A DNA stretch of 64,000 nt from Zonotrichia leucophrys gambelii (Eukaryota; Chordata; Aves; Passeriformes; Passerellidae): contig NW_026992303.1 of NCBI RefSeq assembly GCF_028769735.1, positions 62,001-126,000 on the forward strand, in the 5' to 3' direction. This document shows, piece after piece, positions 11,946-23,745 of the stretch. The stretch's first letter is position 1, and the number at the start of each line of letters is the position of its first letter. Under the pieces are notes generated by a model. That model was not told where the DNA came from, made no database searches, and saw only the letters and a list, made by a program, of their open reading frames with translations. The translations under genes and the position numbers were made by a program.

Positions 11946-14249
11946 GTGACATCAAGGATGAGAAGCTCTTCCTCAGCCTGGCCACTGGAGGCTGAAGGTG
12001 ATAGACTTTGATTCTGGCACCTTTTTCAAAGCCAAACTCCACAGGGAATTTGCAGATGAATCCCCACCCAGGGAAATTCGGCCAGATTTGGGCATGGCCC
12101 AGCCTGGCTGGGAACCAAAGGTTCCCCCTTTTCTGGGGCAGATGCAACTCATTCTTCAGTCACTGCCCAGCTGCTTTTGGCAGGGCTGGGAGGATGGGCT
12201 GGGGTGGGTACAAAATGGGAGTGGGCTCCTGGCCCTGCCAACAGCCCCCAGCACCCACCGTGCCCCGGGCTGGGGCTGGGGCTGGGGCAGCCAGCCCGAC
12301 ACAAACAAACCCCCATGGTGGGAGCAGAGGTGGGGCTCCAGAACCTGTGCACAGCAGCTTTGCTGTGCAGGCAAGGAAGGGCTTGGGCTGCTCCACTGCC
12401 CTTGTTTGCTTTAGGATCACCGTTATTGTGGGGGGCAGTGCAGGGGGGAAGGGAGAAAGTGTGGGCTTCCCTCACCCATGGCTGGGTTATTCCTTGGCAT
12501 GTAGGGGTTGGGCCTTCCTCAAGACCCTGAAAGAGATGGGAGTTTTTACCTTTTTTCTTGTTTTCCCTTTTTGCATCTGACCTCTTTTCATTAATGTGCT
12601 GTTTGTTTTTCCAGAGGAAGCGTTCGAGGTGGCCCAGTGTGGATGGGGAAGTGCTTGGGAGCAGCTGTGGTGTGGATGGGCCGTGCCCTTGGAGAAGGCT
12701 GAGGACATGGTTTGGGAGCAGCTTTTCTTCCAGCCGTGGCTGGCGTGAGGTGGGTCCCTGTGTGCTTGGCAGGGTGGGATCAGAGCTTTTGGGAGCTGGC
12801 AGCGAGCACAGGAGCATCCTGCTCTGGGCAGCTGCTGAGGGCTGGATGTGCCGTGGCTGGCTGCAGGCTGGGCACATGTCCTGCCCTCCTGCTCTGTGCC
12901 AAAGGCAGCAGGGATGGGCAGCTCTGGGCACAGCTCTGGGCACAGCCAGCATGGCCTGGGCACCGCAGGCCTTGGCACAAGGGCACAGGAGCCCTCAGCT
13001 GACGGGCACTTTCTGCTTTCTCTCCTTGCAGCCGGGCTCTGTGGGTGCTGAGGCTGCTCTGGGCTCTGCCAGGGCTCTGCTGGGCTCAGCCCTGGGCCCA
13101 GCTGGGCTGGCTCTGCCCTCACATTGCTCTCACAGATTTGCATCAGACGAGCTCAGTGTGAGCACAGCGCCTGAGCTTTCTGCTTTGGCAGGTGAGTGAG
13201 ACTCTGCTGCAGGCCCAGAGATTGCAGCTGGGGACACACATCCAATGACAAGGACCCAAACTCTCCACAGTCCCAGCTGAATGCCTGGACCTGCACAGGG
13301 TGTTTTGTCTCTCCCATTCTTCCTTCTTTATTGGCTGGAATTGTGCAATTGCACTTTCTTCCTCCTCCAGAAGTGCCATGAGTGGGCCAAAGCTGGCGAG
13401 TGGGCTGTGCTCCTGAGGCAGTGCAGTCTGGAGCTGGTGGATGGGGAATTGCCCTTCTGCACTTCCATACCAGAGCAAAAAGCTGTAAGTGGGACTTTGT
13501 GTCTCTAAGAAATCCCTGTAAGTTTCAAGGGGAATGTGCAGCTCATTCGCAGGGTGAGAAGGAAGGGCATCTTCTAAAGGATTTGTGGTTTGACAGAGTT
13601 TCCATTCCCAGTCCTGCTTGGAGCTGGAAGGGCACTAAGCAATTTCCTCTTGCTTTGACTACAATTTCAAATACCAATTTTGGAAACAAAGCCCAAAATC
13701 TTTTAAGAGGCTTTTGAGGTCACAAAGATGGATCCATGTCATCAGCACATTTACAATGGAAATAACTGAGTTCTCTTTTTAAAAAGATCATTTACCTCTT
13801 AATGCAAAGAATGTAAATTTGCCTTTATGTTTTGTTTTTTTCACTAACATTATGTTATGTTTTTTCACTAACACTTGGATTTTGTTCTCATCTTTTACAA
13901 TTTACCTATTTTTTAGCTTTTTCCTTTTTTTTCCTTTCAATAGAAAACAAGTCCTATCAAAGGAGTGTCCATTGCTCCTGGTTGCCGTGTGGAGCAGCTC
14001 CCTTCCTGCTGGCTGAGCTGCTCAGGCAGAGCCCGGCAGCTCCTGGCCCTGCAGGGCTGAGGCTTTTCCCTGTTGCTGGGCACAGACTGATGGAGCAGCA
14101 CTGCTGAACTCGGGCACACAGAGGGACCAGCAGCAGCTGCCTTTGGCCACCTGAGGCTCCGAGGCCCAAACTCTGAGCAGCCAGGGCTGGAAGAGACTGA
14201 CAGGATCTGATCCCTGACTCTGGGCAGACAGGGCTGCACAAATGACCCC

Positions 14250-14250
<1 letters not shown>
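11946..14250. other. unassigned intergenic DNA
   Basis: It is moderately GC-rich, with several donor- and acceptor-like sites and an A/T-rich patch at 13740-13970. No protein family is recognisable in any frame. It may contain decayed exons of the second MROH-like copy, but I cannot show that. Confidence 0.35.

Positions 14251-14285
<35 letters not shown>
14251..14285 (+). repeat. (CAG)11 microsatellite
   Basis: Eleven perfect CAG triplets are followed by CACATGG. There is no evidence that the tract is translated; the surrounding frames have no similarity I can recognise. Confidence 0.95.
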
Positions 14286-14949
14286 CATGGAGCTGACTTT
14301 GAGCACAGCCCCTGCCTCTCTTCCCTCCCGTGTGCAGTGGTGTCACAGCAGCCTGAGGCACCTGGGAGCCCCCGGTGCCAGCAGGGACTGGAGATGGCAG
14401 CCCTGGGCTACTGGAGGCTGTGCAGGGAGCAGAGCTGGGCACTCCCTGTGCATGGGGAGCTTCCAGATGGAAAAGGCTGCTGTGCCCAGGCAGCTCCAAG
14501 GGCATAGAAAGGAGGGTCTGGAGCACTGGATCTGTGCCAGTGCCACAGTCCTGGGCAGCAGCAACCAGTGAGCCCTGGGGGAACAGAGGGCACAGCAAGA
14601 GGGACAGAACCAGGCAAGGGCAGAGACTGGAGAGAGCCAGGCCCGGGAGCAGGAACAGCTGCGCCATTGCACTCTTGGAGAAAGCTCTTGGCTGGTTCAA
14701 AGCGCTGAAAAGCGGGAAGGGCAGAGAGGAGGCCACAGCAAACAATGGTCCTGCTTGCACAGCCTCCCCTCTCCGTGTCCCAGAAGGAATTGCATGGACT
14801 GTGTTCTTCTCTCCGAGTCGTCTCGTTCAGCATGAGCAGTTCAGCACCAGGAGCTGAAGGAGCTGCAGCCTCAGGCCACAGGAGCTGGGCAAGAGGGAAC
14901 TTTTGGAGCAAAGGAATGCTGCTAAAATAGACCCAGCTGAATGCAGTGG

Positions 14950-15085
14950 ATAGAATCATGGAATCACAGAATCCTTTCTGTTGGAAAAGCCCTCTGAGCT
15001 CACCCAGTGCAGCCACTCACCCAGCAGTGCCAAGCCCAGCACTAAACCACATCCCTGAAGTGCCAAGGCCTGGACACCAGCCCTG
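14950..15085 (-). repeat. CR1 LINE 3' end
   Basis: The plus strand shows the inverted CR1 terminus (AATCATGGAATCACAGAATC) followed by the conserved GTTGGAAAAGCCC segment and 3' UTR. This is a short 5'-truncated copy on the minus strand. Confidence 0.75.
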
Positions 15086-17282
15086 AGTGAGGCCTGGACA
15101 GCAGGCCCTGAGCCAAAGGTGGACTCTGGATGAACCTTCCCAGCAAAGGTTATCTTCGTATCTGCTCCCTGATGAAATATGCATGGTCATTAGCACTGTG
15201 ATAGATGTAGCCACTCATTAGTGAAACATGTATTGACCTTTGTGTATTTAGAAGCCAGACAAGGCCATGAAATCTGACATCTGACCTTGTTTGGGACTGT
15301 ATGGTCAAAGTCACCTCCCTTGGTTCCTTCTTGAGCCCTGGCCAGGCTTTGGGAGGGACCCAAGAGAAGGATGAATGCAGATGTTGCCACACTAGCAGTG
15401 CTGTCAGTTTGTTCATTCAGCACTGTCAGAGCTGGGCCCTCTCCCAGCGGGGTTGGAGCCTCACCTGGGGCTGGAGACACCTGCAGGAATTGCCAGTGCC
15501 CAGGAGTGGCTCTGCAGCCTTTGGCTGTGACAGCTTCCCCAGCTGCTGTGTGGGTCTGGGGGATGGTAAAGGCTGAGGGTAAATGCTGCTGGATCTTTGT
15601 TAATCACTGCTGCAGTCTTTGGTGGGGATGGTTGGGTGCATTGCTGAGCCTGCTCCTTTTGTGATTCTTTGCTGCTCTGAACTGCAGAAAATTACACTGA
15701 TTCCTTCAGCTGGAGTCTGAAGGAATTTGGTACTGACCCTGCCCACTGGTAAAACAAAACTGGCACAGTCTGTCCAGATGACAACAAAATGTTGCTTGTT
15801 CAATGTAAATGTGAGGAATCAGTCCCATCAGAAATTCCCAGATGGGAAACCCTTCCCTGGAGTTCCCTGGCTCTGGAGTGGGCTGAGGTCAGAGCCCTGT
15901 GTGAGCAGTGGGGCAGTCGGGTAAAAGAAGCTGCACCCCTGGATGTCTTCAAATGCATCCAAAAATTGCACATGGAAAAGGAAAAGACCTTGTGGGTTTG
16001 GGCAGACAAAGATGAATTTGTTGAGAGTACATAGGAAACAGCACCTTCAGAAGGAACAATTATTGTTGGAATGCTCCCACACTGAGCAACAGAAGAAGGT
16101 TTTAATCTTGACCTGATATGCATTTGTACAAGTGAAATATTGATATAATAAATATCTATATACATATTTATAGTATAATAAGACATACATATTATATATA
16201 TATATATATATATATACATATATATAATTCATATATATATTAATATATTCACATATATATGTGGGTATATATGTGTATACACATATGTGTAAAACAATAT
16301 GTATATATTGTTTATATTGTTTAACACATCCTGCCAGACCAGATCTCCCTGTTTGCCCCAAGGGCCCCTTTGGGAAATGCTCTGATCCACGGGGCTCCAT
16401 GTGAAGGCTGCTGTGACACTGAGGGACTTGCACAGGAATTCCATCCAGGAGCCTGGGTGCCCCTCAGGGACTGGGACCCGGCCCCTTCCAGCCAGAGGGG
16501 AAAGGGCCCCCCAAGCCTTGTTAGCCACAGACAGCATGGTAAAGCTGAACAGCAAAGGGCCTGGGGGCATTATTCTGGAATTAAAAAGGTGCCAGCTCCA
16601 TGGACAACAGAATTCTTGTTCCTAATTTGAATGAGATTGAGAAAAAAGAATGAAGAACGGTGTCACTAAAGTACTACTGGTGTCTGTAAGGTGTACCTTG
16701 ATAGTCAGCCAGAATCTTTGTCTGCCACAAACACCTCTAGTGTTTCACCAAGGGATTGGTCATCAAAATGTAACGATGAGTTATGATGGATTGCTGATCT
16801 TCCTTTGTAATTCTTTGCTAATGATGATGTGCTTTGCTGAGTTTATCCTTTTGTAATTCTTGGCAGGTGTGCATGATATAAATGACACAATTCCTTAAGC
16901 TGGTGTCTGTGTCTTTGGCAGTGACCCTGCCCACTGGTGAAACAGGGCCCCCTCTTGCCTATGTGTTCCCTGGGAAGGCAAAAGCCCTCACTCCAAAATT
17001 CCCCCCTTCCTCCCTGTTCCCCCCATCACACCCTGAGCATGATGTGCTCTGGTCTGGGCTATGCCCGGGGTCCATTGGGGTCCCCTGTCCTGGCTGTGTC
17101 CCCTGCCCAGCTCCCCCGCAGCCCCAGCCCCTCCCCAGCGTGGCTGACGAGGGGCAGGACAGGCCTTGGCTGTGCTGCAGCTCAGCAAGAACAAAACCAT
17201 CTCTGCGTGCTCAGCCCTGTGCTCAGCACCCGGCCCAGCAGTGTCTCAGTGCCAGGGGCTGTGCCCTCAGTCCCTGCCAGGG
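15086..17282. other. unassigned; two related LTR-like ends
   Basis: Stretches ending at about 15765 and 16947 share a phrase near TGACCCTGCCCACTGGTRAAACA, preceded by TTTTGTRATTCTT and a TAAGCTGGTGTCT-like segment. They look like the 3' ends of two copies of one LTR family ending in CA. I could not place their 5' ends or target duplications, so they are not called as elements. No coding region is visible. Confidence 0.35.
16186..16310. repeat. AT-rich microsatellite, (TA)n with (CATA)n
   Basis: A long run of alternating T and A from about 16191 grades into ATATAC/ATATGTG repeats. It is a simple-sequence tract with strong potential to form cruciforms. Confidence 0.95.
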
Positions 17283-17710
17283 GTTTCCATGGCAACTGCC
17301 AGGCCAGGTGACCCAGATGTCCCCTCAGTGCCGGTTGCCATGGAAACAGTGCCCAGCCCTGCCCCTTTCTGTCTGGCTGACCTGGCCTTTGGCCCTGGCA
17401 GTGCCGTTGGCTGCTGGTTCCTGGTGCCTGAGTGGCCAGCGCGGCACAGGGCAGGTGGCCATGGCACAGCCCCCAGCAAGGGATCCCCTCTGGCTCTGGG
17501 CACTGACACTAGCCCTGAGCAAGGGGCCAGGGCAGCTTTCCATGGCCACAAACTACCACAAGGGCTCGGGTCATTGGTTGCCATGGCACTAAACCAAGGA
17601 CCGGGTCCCTGTGGCCATTGCCATGGCACCTGGTGGCACCAATGAGTGTCACTGCAATTGTACCTGGAACAGCCCTGGCACCGCTTTGTCCTGAGGGTTG
17701 CCATGGCAGC
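17283..17710. promoter_or_regulatory. cluster of RFX X-box-like motifs
   Basis: Motifs matching or nearly matching the RFX X-box (GTTGCCATGGCAAC; consensus GTNRCCNNRGYAAC) occur at 17283-17296 (GTTTCCATGGCAAC), 17334-17347 (GTTGCCATGGAAAC), 17577-17590 and 17697-17710, with weaker CCATGG cores between. X-boxes bind RFX factors, often at ciliary gene promoters, but no gene start is recognisable nearby. The spacing suggests a loose tandem repeat, so function is doubtful. Confidence 0.4.
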
Positions 17711-18392
17711 TGAGGACACCAGCAGCCAGTGCTCTGCAAGGGCCATGGGGGAGACGGGAAGGAACAGCAGAGCAGGGGCTGATCCATCCCCAGTGCGCTG
17801 CACAGCCCAGGGCAGCGTCCCTGAGTGTCCTCATGGAGCTGCCCACAACATCCCCCTCTGCAGCCCTGGCCTCTCCCCCAGCTCACACAGGTGCCCCATC
17901 CTTGCAGGCACAGACACGGCAGCACTGGCTCAGCAGCCCCTGTTTGCATTGCACACAGCAGGGGGAGACCCCCATGCTGTTACTGTGGGGACATGAACCT
18001 GAGGGAGCACAAATGCCATCAGCCCCTGGGGCCAGCAAGGGCTGGGGGACACCAGGGAAACCACTCAGCTTTGTCTTGGCCTCTGCAGTCAGCCAGAAAG
18101 TTTGTTCCCATCAGATGGGAGTTTCCTGTCCCACTGCAGACGCTGTTGCTCAGAGCCAGGACTGCCTGGCAGCCACCCCCAAACTGCCCTGAGCATTTCC
18201 TTGGCTTCACCTTTGCTTTCTTTACTCTTTCTGCTATAAATTTCTTCCTCTTTCCCAGCCCTGTTTCCTCCCCTGCAAACAGCCCATCCCTGCTTGCCCT
18301 TTCCTCTCTGGCCCCACTCCCCATTGCAGTTTCTGACTTGGCCCCATGGGAACGTCCCTTGGGCAGCAGGATCATCATAAAAGTGCTGCAGG
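17711..18392. other. no recognisable feature
   Basis: The composition is unremarkable. I saw no open frame with a known motif, no tandem repeat and no clear transposon end. Confidence 0.4.
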
Positions 18393-18925
18393 AATTGTCT
18401 GCAGGCTCCTGCAGTGCCTTGTGCTGCTCTGTGTCTGGCTCTGGGGCTCCCTGTTCTGGGCAATGAGTAGGAGCTGCAGAGGCTCTGCAGAACTGACAGG
18501 ATGGGCTTTGGGGCTGGCAGGAGAAGCTGAGGGACATGGGCTGCTGGAGCTGCTGAAGAGGAGGCCCAGGGCTCATCCTGCAACTGCTTCAAGGGTAGTT
18601 CCAGAGAATCCCAGAATCAGCAAGGGTGGAACAGGCCATGGAGATCACCAAGTCCAAACTCTGCCCTGACAGCACCTTGTCTCCCTTGAGCCTCCTCTTC
18701 TCCAGGATAAACAACCCCAGCTCCCTCAGCCACTCCTCAAAGCTCTTGTGCTCCAGATCCCTCCCCAGCCTTGTTGCCCATCTCTGGACACACTCCAGCC
18801 CCTCCAAGTTCTTCCTAAATTGGGGAACCCAGAACTAGACACAGCCCTCGAGGTGCTGCCCAAGCAGTGCTGAGCACAGGGGAAGAATCCCTGTCCTGCT
18901 CCTACTGGCAACACCATTCCTGATC
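18393..18925 (-). repeat. CR1 LINE 3' fragment with adjoining duplicated segment
   Basis: This is a second copy of the arrangement at 2081-2790: about 200 bp of shared sequence, then the inverted CR1 terminus (near 18600) and CR1 3' UTR/ORF2 end to about 18925. Relative to the first copy it lacks a short internal stretch around CTTGCCAGAGGCACCCC. It adjoins the start of the left arm of the large inverted repeat, while a CR1 in the opposite orientation adjoins the right arm at about 42300. Confidence 0.75.
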
Positions 18926-21198
18926 CATAGGAGTGGCAGGGGTTGCATGAAGGGAATGGTGGGGAGGGTTGGGAAAAAAGTCCAACTGATTGCCAGCCAT
19001 GAAGGATTTTGATTTTCCTATTTATTCAGGCTGCATTACAAGGTGCAGGGGATCAATATCAATTGGATGTTGCTGATACCAATCTATAAACCAGAACAGA
19101 AAACAGGACAAAACTATTTTCTCTGCATTGATTTCAATACAGTATATTCACTTTGAATACACTTCTGAAATCTATCTAGTTAATCACAGAAGTATTTAAA
19201 ACTTCTATTATTATCAGGGGCTGGTTTTTTTCGGGTGTTTTTGCACTATTGTTTATGAGCCTTTTTCATTGAATTCCTGAACTGAAGAGCTCAAGAAAGA
19301 ACAGATCTCTGGAGTAATAAAATTCATCAGCAACGTCCAAGAAGCCAAGGATCCATCCCCATGGGAGCAGCAATTAACAGAAACAGGCACAGCTTTGTGG
19401 CTGCCCCAGCTTTGGCATGGGCCCTGGGCCTGGAGCAGGAGCAGCTCTTAAGGGCTCCAAGACCACGGCTCTTGTGCTGCCCTGGGCAGATGGGATGGCA
19501 GCAGGGGCTGCAGAGCTCTCAGCACCTCAGCCCGACGGGGAGCAGGGCAGCCAGGGAGCCTCCTTTGGCCTTGGCCAAGCACCTTCCCCCATGGCTGGGG
19601 CTGAGTCCTGTGGCAGCTGCAGCTGCTGCTGTGCCCTTGGCAGGGGCTGAGGCCGTGGGGCAGTGCCCAGAGCAGCCTGGCCTGAGCAGAGCTGTGGGGC
19701 CAGAGCCAGCTGGGCTGGGCTGGGGAGAGGCCCTTGGTGCTGCCCAGAGCTCAGGGCAGCTGGCAGAGCTTGCAGGGAGCTGGGCTGGGCTCAGAAACCA
19801 TCAGTGTCCATCTCAGCCTGGCTGAGCATGCAGGGGCAGGACTCAGGCCAGGCCTTTTGGGGCAGGGCCAGCGCCTGTGCAAGGCATTGAAAATAGGCAA
19901 GTGGCCCAGAGAGGAGGCTGCTCTGTGCCCTTGGAGGCATGGACAGAGCAGGGAGGGGGCCCAGGACATTTGTCAGTGCCAGCCTCTGTGCCCATGCATT
20001 GGCAGCCCTGGCTGCTGAGGCCAGCTTTGGCCTGGGCTGAGTTTGGCTGTGGCCAGGCTCCATCCTCCTGTGGGGCTCAGGGCCTGTTCCCGGCCATGGC
20101 CAGCCCTGGCTGCCTCTCTGCTGGCCCAGAGGCCGGCAGAGCCCGGGGCAGGGCTGTCTGTGCAGCCCCACAGGTGCCACGGGCTCTGCAAGAGCTGGCA
20201 GAGGCTGCCCAGCAGGGAGGCCATGGGGAACAGAGCCCCAAGGCTGCTGTGGGCACCACGGCACAGGGGCCATTCCCAGCTGCAATGCTCCTGGCCTGGG
20301 CTGGGCCTGCACAGGGGCTGGGCCACCATGGCTGGGCCAGCACAGGGCCACAAAGGGGCCACGCAGCCGCTGCCGGGGCTGACAGCAAGGCCAGGCACAC
20401 ACAAGACATTGCTGAGCATGGCCTGCGCTGGCCAGTTGGGGGCTGCAGCAACACTCCAAAGCCCAAAGAGCCTCCATGGCTGTTCGGGAGACCAAAGCTG
20501 CAGGAGGGAAATGCAGGGCTGCTGCAGGATGGGGAGGCCATTGAATTCCAGCACACACCTCAGCGCTGTGATGATCCCGGCACCATGCTGGGCCCTGTTT
20601 CAGACTGGAGCAGAGCAGATGTTGATGGGACAGGAGCCCTGCAGGGCTGTCAGGGACCTGCAGCTTGCAAGGTGCTCTGCTGTCCCTCAGGTGCTCTTGG
20701 AAAGATCCAATCCCTGCTGGGCACCTAAGGGCACAAGTGGCACTGCCTGTTAAAGGGCACACAACTGATATATGCCTGGATAGGGGCACAGGTTTTAATA
20801 CCTGTTAGTTTCAGAATATACAAGCGAATCTTTATTGTCTGGGTCATTTGAAAACTTTTGAGAAATGGCAATGTTTTCCCACCAGTAACAGGAATTTCCT
20901 GGATCTACTGGATTCTTCTTCTGATGGCAAGAGAAGAAATACTCATCTTTCCCTCTGCCTTTGCCACCAACATTCAGTCTAATATTTAATGACCCTCTCC
21001 CTTCAGGTGTTTCCAGCTCTCCTGTTGAAATGGCCCTGTCTAAGAACATCTGTTCATTTAGAGCAGCTGCATCTATGTCCTTTCCATTGCTCCCAGATTT
21101 TCTCATCCAGATGCTCTCTGGTCATTCAAGTGCCTCTCAACTGACTGGTTTCATGCTTTGAACATCAGGGCGTTGTCAAATCTTTCTGAAGTTCAAAT

Positions 21199-21204
21199 AA
21201 ATAT
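21199..21204 (+). repeat. target-site duplication AAATAT (left)
   Basis: AAATAT directly precedes the first LTR. The same hexamer follows the third LTR at 25886-25891. Confidence 0.9.
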
Positions 21205-21562
21205 TGTTGGGAATTTAGCTGCTAGAAAATGGAAAAGTACAAAACCATGGCTAATTCCAAGTCCGGCACCTGCAAGATAACAGTGTCCTTGGGCCTAGCT
21301 GTGGTAGGATAACAAACAGTGAAAGAGGCATGAGAAAAGAGACATGTAACCCCCCTAAGGAATGAGGAAGAGTTGATGGTATAGTTTAACCAATAGATTG
21401 CTTAGCTTACAGAATATTCATAAGCTTATTACTTGCTGTATAAGTGTCTGATGCTCTCTTCAATAAACGGAATTTGCTTATCACTCATATTGAGTGTCTG
21501 AGTCTCCCCTCACCGACAAATGGCTCGGCCCCGACAAAGGCCCACATTTTTTCTCTGTGACA
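21205..21562 (+). mobile_element. LTR 1 of tandem element
   Basis: It starts TGTTGGGAATTTAG and ends CTCTGTGACA. A TATA-like TGTATAAG is near 21438 and the polyadenylation signal AATAAA is at 21462-21467. It differs from LTR 3 at one position that I can see (CCGGCACC against CCAGCACC). Confidence 0.93.
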
Positions 21563-21564
21563 AA

Positions 21565-21583
21565 TGGCTGCCTGAACAGCGAC
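21565..21583 (+). other. primer-binding site, unit 1
   Basis: TGGCTGCCTGAACAGCG begins two bases after LTR 1. It resembles a lysine-tRNA primer site (TGGCGCCCGAACAGGG) with an extra base and changes. The unit 2 copy (GCCCGAACAG) fits better, so unit 1 has mutated here. The tRNA assignment is tentative. Confidence 0.6.
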
Positions 21584-23351
21584 CTTATGGACCCCTGCGA
21601 GCCACGGTCGGTGCAGTATTTGGGTGTCAGTCCCGACGCAGCCCGGGAGGCACAAAAAGCGGCCCTGCCTTAGGCGACCCTATATAGGAGACCTGGAGAA
21701 AGGCGAAAGAGTGGGCAAAAGAGTGAGCTTCGGTGCCCTGGCGACCTCAACAGGAGAGCCCAGCTGACTGAATGCTGTCGAAATCCTGGAAAGGCTTGGA
21801 AAGGCTGCAGCGCACTAAGTGAATGACAAGTTAAAAGGTAATACAGGGACAAACGGCATATAATCCTTTTAAATGCTTTTTAGAAAAGCGGGGACTATAG
21901 ACTGTTGACTTGGGAAGAGAATTCCCGAGATTGCTGCATATAGACTTGCAAAAACGTGCGTTGTGGGCCTGCAAGTATACGCATAATAAATCAGCGACCC
22001 TGCTGCAATGGTGGCAGCAGCCGCGGCTCAGGACGCCTGCAGGGCTGTGCCACTCCAATCTCGGCATGGGCCCAGCGGTGGGAGCGACGGCGGCCACGGG
22101 GGAACCGAGCAGCCACGGGGGGAGCGACCCGCGCGGCCACGGGTGCAGAGGTGTCTGCAGTGCACGCAGCAGAGCCCAACGCGGGGGGGGTGCCCCCTCC
22201 GACACAAGCGCCGCGGGACCGGAGCCCTTTTTCCAGCGGAGCTCTTCTCCCTCTGACCCGCAGCGGGCAAGGGCTTCAGTGTGAGACCTTAACAGCCGTA
22301 ATAATTGTAACTCTTGTCAACAAAAGGAAAAGATTCCTGCTGCAATTAAGAGACCAGTGATGGTAAACAAACTACACCAAAGACTATTGCGCCAGCGTTT
22401 ATCACCTAAGTTAGAAGAACCCTTTTGTTTTTCTTAGAAGACACTGTGAAAGAGAAATCAGCGCAGTGAATGCGGGAGTCAAATTTCGGCCGATTTGACT
22501 CACAAGTATTCGTTGTGCTGTCTTGGGGTCACCGGTATTGACATAGACTCTAAATACTAGAAGCATAGTCTTTAATCGGTAGAACATCAAATTCTGAAAT
22601 TATGTTTTGAAAAATTTGAAAATGTTAAATTTGTGTTAAGGTAGTTGTATAAGTAAGATGTAATGAGTATGTTTTTGTGTTTTTTAAGCCTTGTTTAAAT
22701 GTGGTAAAGATAAAAGCAAACACTGAATTCAAAAGAATTTCTTTTACAGCTATACCTTAAACAACTACTTATGTTTAAGTACATTAAGTGCATTAAGTAT
22801 AAAAATGCTGCAGCAAACACGTAAAGAGAAAAAAAGAAAAAGTTGTTTTAGCTTAGTGTTTTAGAATCGGGCCTGTAAGTTATATTAAATGTTATGTTTT
22901 ATTTCTGTAGTAAGTTTTATTTGTTGCTGGGTAGCTTGAGTTTAATTATCTATTAAGTGCTGTTAAAATGTTGAATGCTGTTAAGGTTTTAATTTTGTTA
23001 AGTTTAGTGTTTTAGGTTTAAAATATTTGAAGTCTAGCCGCTGTTAAGTTTGAGTGGTGTTAGATAGATTTATGCTTTTACGATAGGCATTTATTTTATG
23101 ACCTGTGTGCAAAGTAACACACCGGAGTTTTGGTTAAGCTTTATAGTACATAGAATTCTTTTTTATATCTGTTGTATAGCATATCTTATAATTAGTGATA
23201 GCCTTTTTGGTTTGTTTTCTTGGCTTGAATCTTTTGTAAGAGAGAAACCTTGCTAGATGAAAATACTGTTTAGTTGTTAGAATTGCCTATTTTTAAGTCG
23301 CAAAGAGTGTGACACACTTAGCCCATAGAACTTTTCTTTTTTTTAAAAAAT

Positions 23352-23365
23352 AAAAACAGGGGAGA
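23352..23365 (+). other. polypurine tract, unit 1
   Basis: AAAAACAGGGGAGA abuts the TG of LTR 2, the usual plus-strand primer position. The same tract precedes LTR 3 at 25514-25527. Confidence 0.85.
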
Positions 23366-23723
23366 TGTTGGGAATTTAGCTGCTAGAAAATGGAAAAGTA
23401 CAAAACCATGGCTAATTCCAAGTCCAGCACCTGCAAGATAACAGTGTCCTTGGGCCTAGCTGTGGTAGGATAACAAACAGTGAAAGAGGCATGAGAAAAG
23501 AGACATGTAACCCCCCTAAGGAATGAGGAAGAGTTGATGGTATAGTTTAACCAATAGATTGCTTAGCTTACAGAATATTCATAAGCTTATTACTTGCTGT
23601 ATAAGTGTCTGATGCTCTCTTCAATAAACGGAATTTGCTTATCACTCATATTGAGTGTCTGAGTCTCCCCTCACCGACAAATGGCTCGGCCCCGACAAAG
23701 GCCCACATTTTTTCTCTGTAACA
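23366..23723 (+). mobile_element. LTR 2 (shared central LTR)
   Basis: This LTR serves as 3' LTR of unit 1 and 5' LTR of unit 2. It shares CCAGCACC with LTR 3 but has CTCTGTAACA at its end where LTRs 1 and 3 have CTCTGTGACA. No target duplication flanks it. Confidence 0.93.
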
Positions 23724-23725
23724 AA

Positions 23726-23745
23726 TGGCTGCCCGAACAGCGACC
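23726..23745 (+). other. primer-binding site, unit 2
   Basis: TGGCTGCCCGAACAGCGACC lies two bases past LTR 2. It is closer to the lysine-tRNA pattern than the unit 1 copy. Confidence 0.6.
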
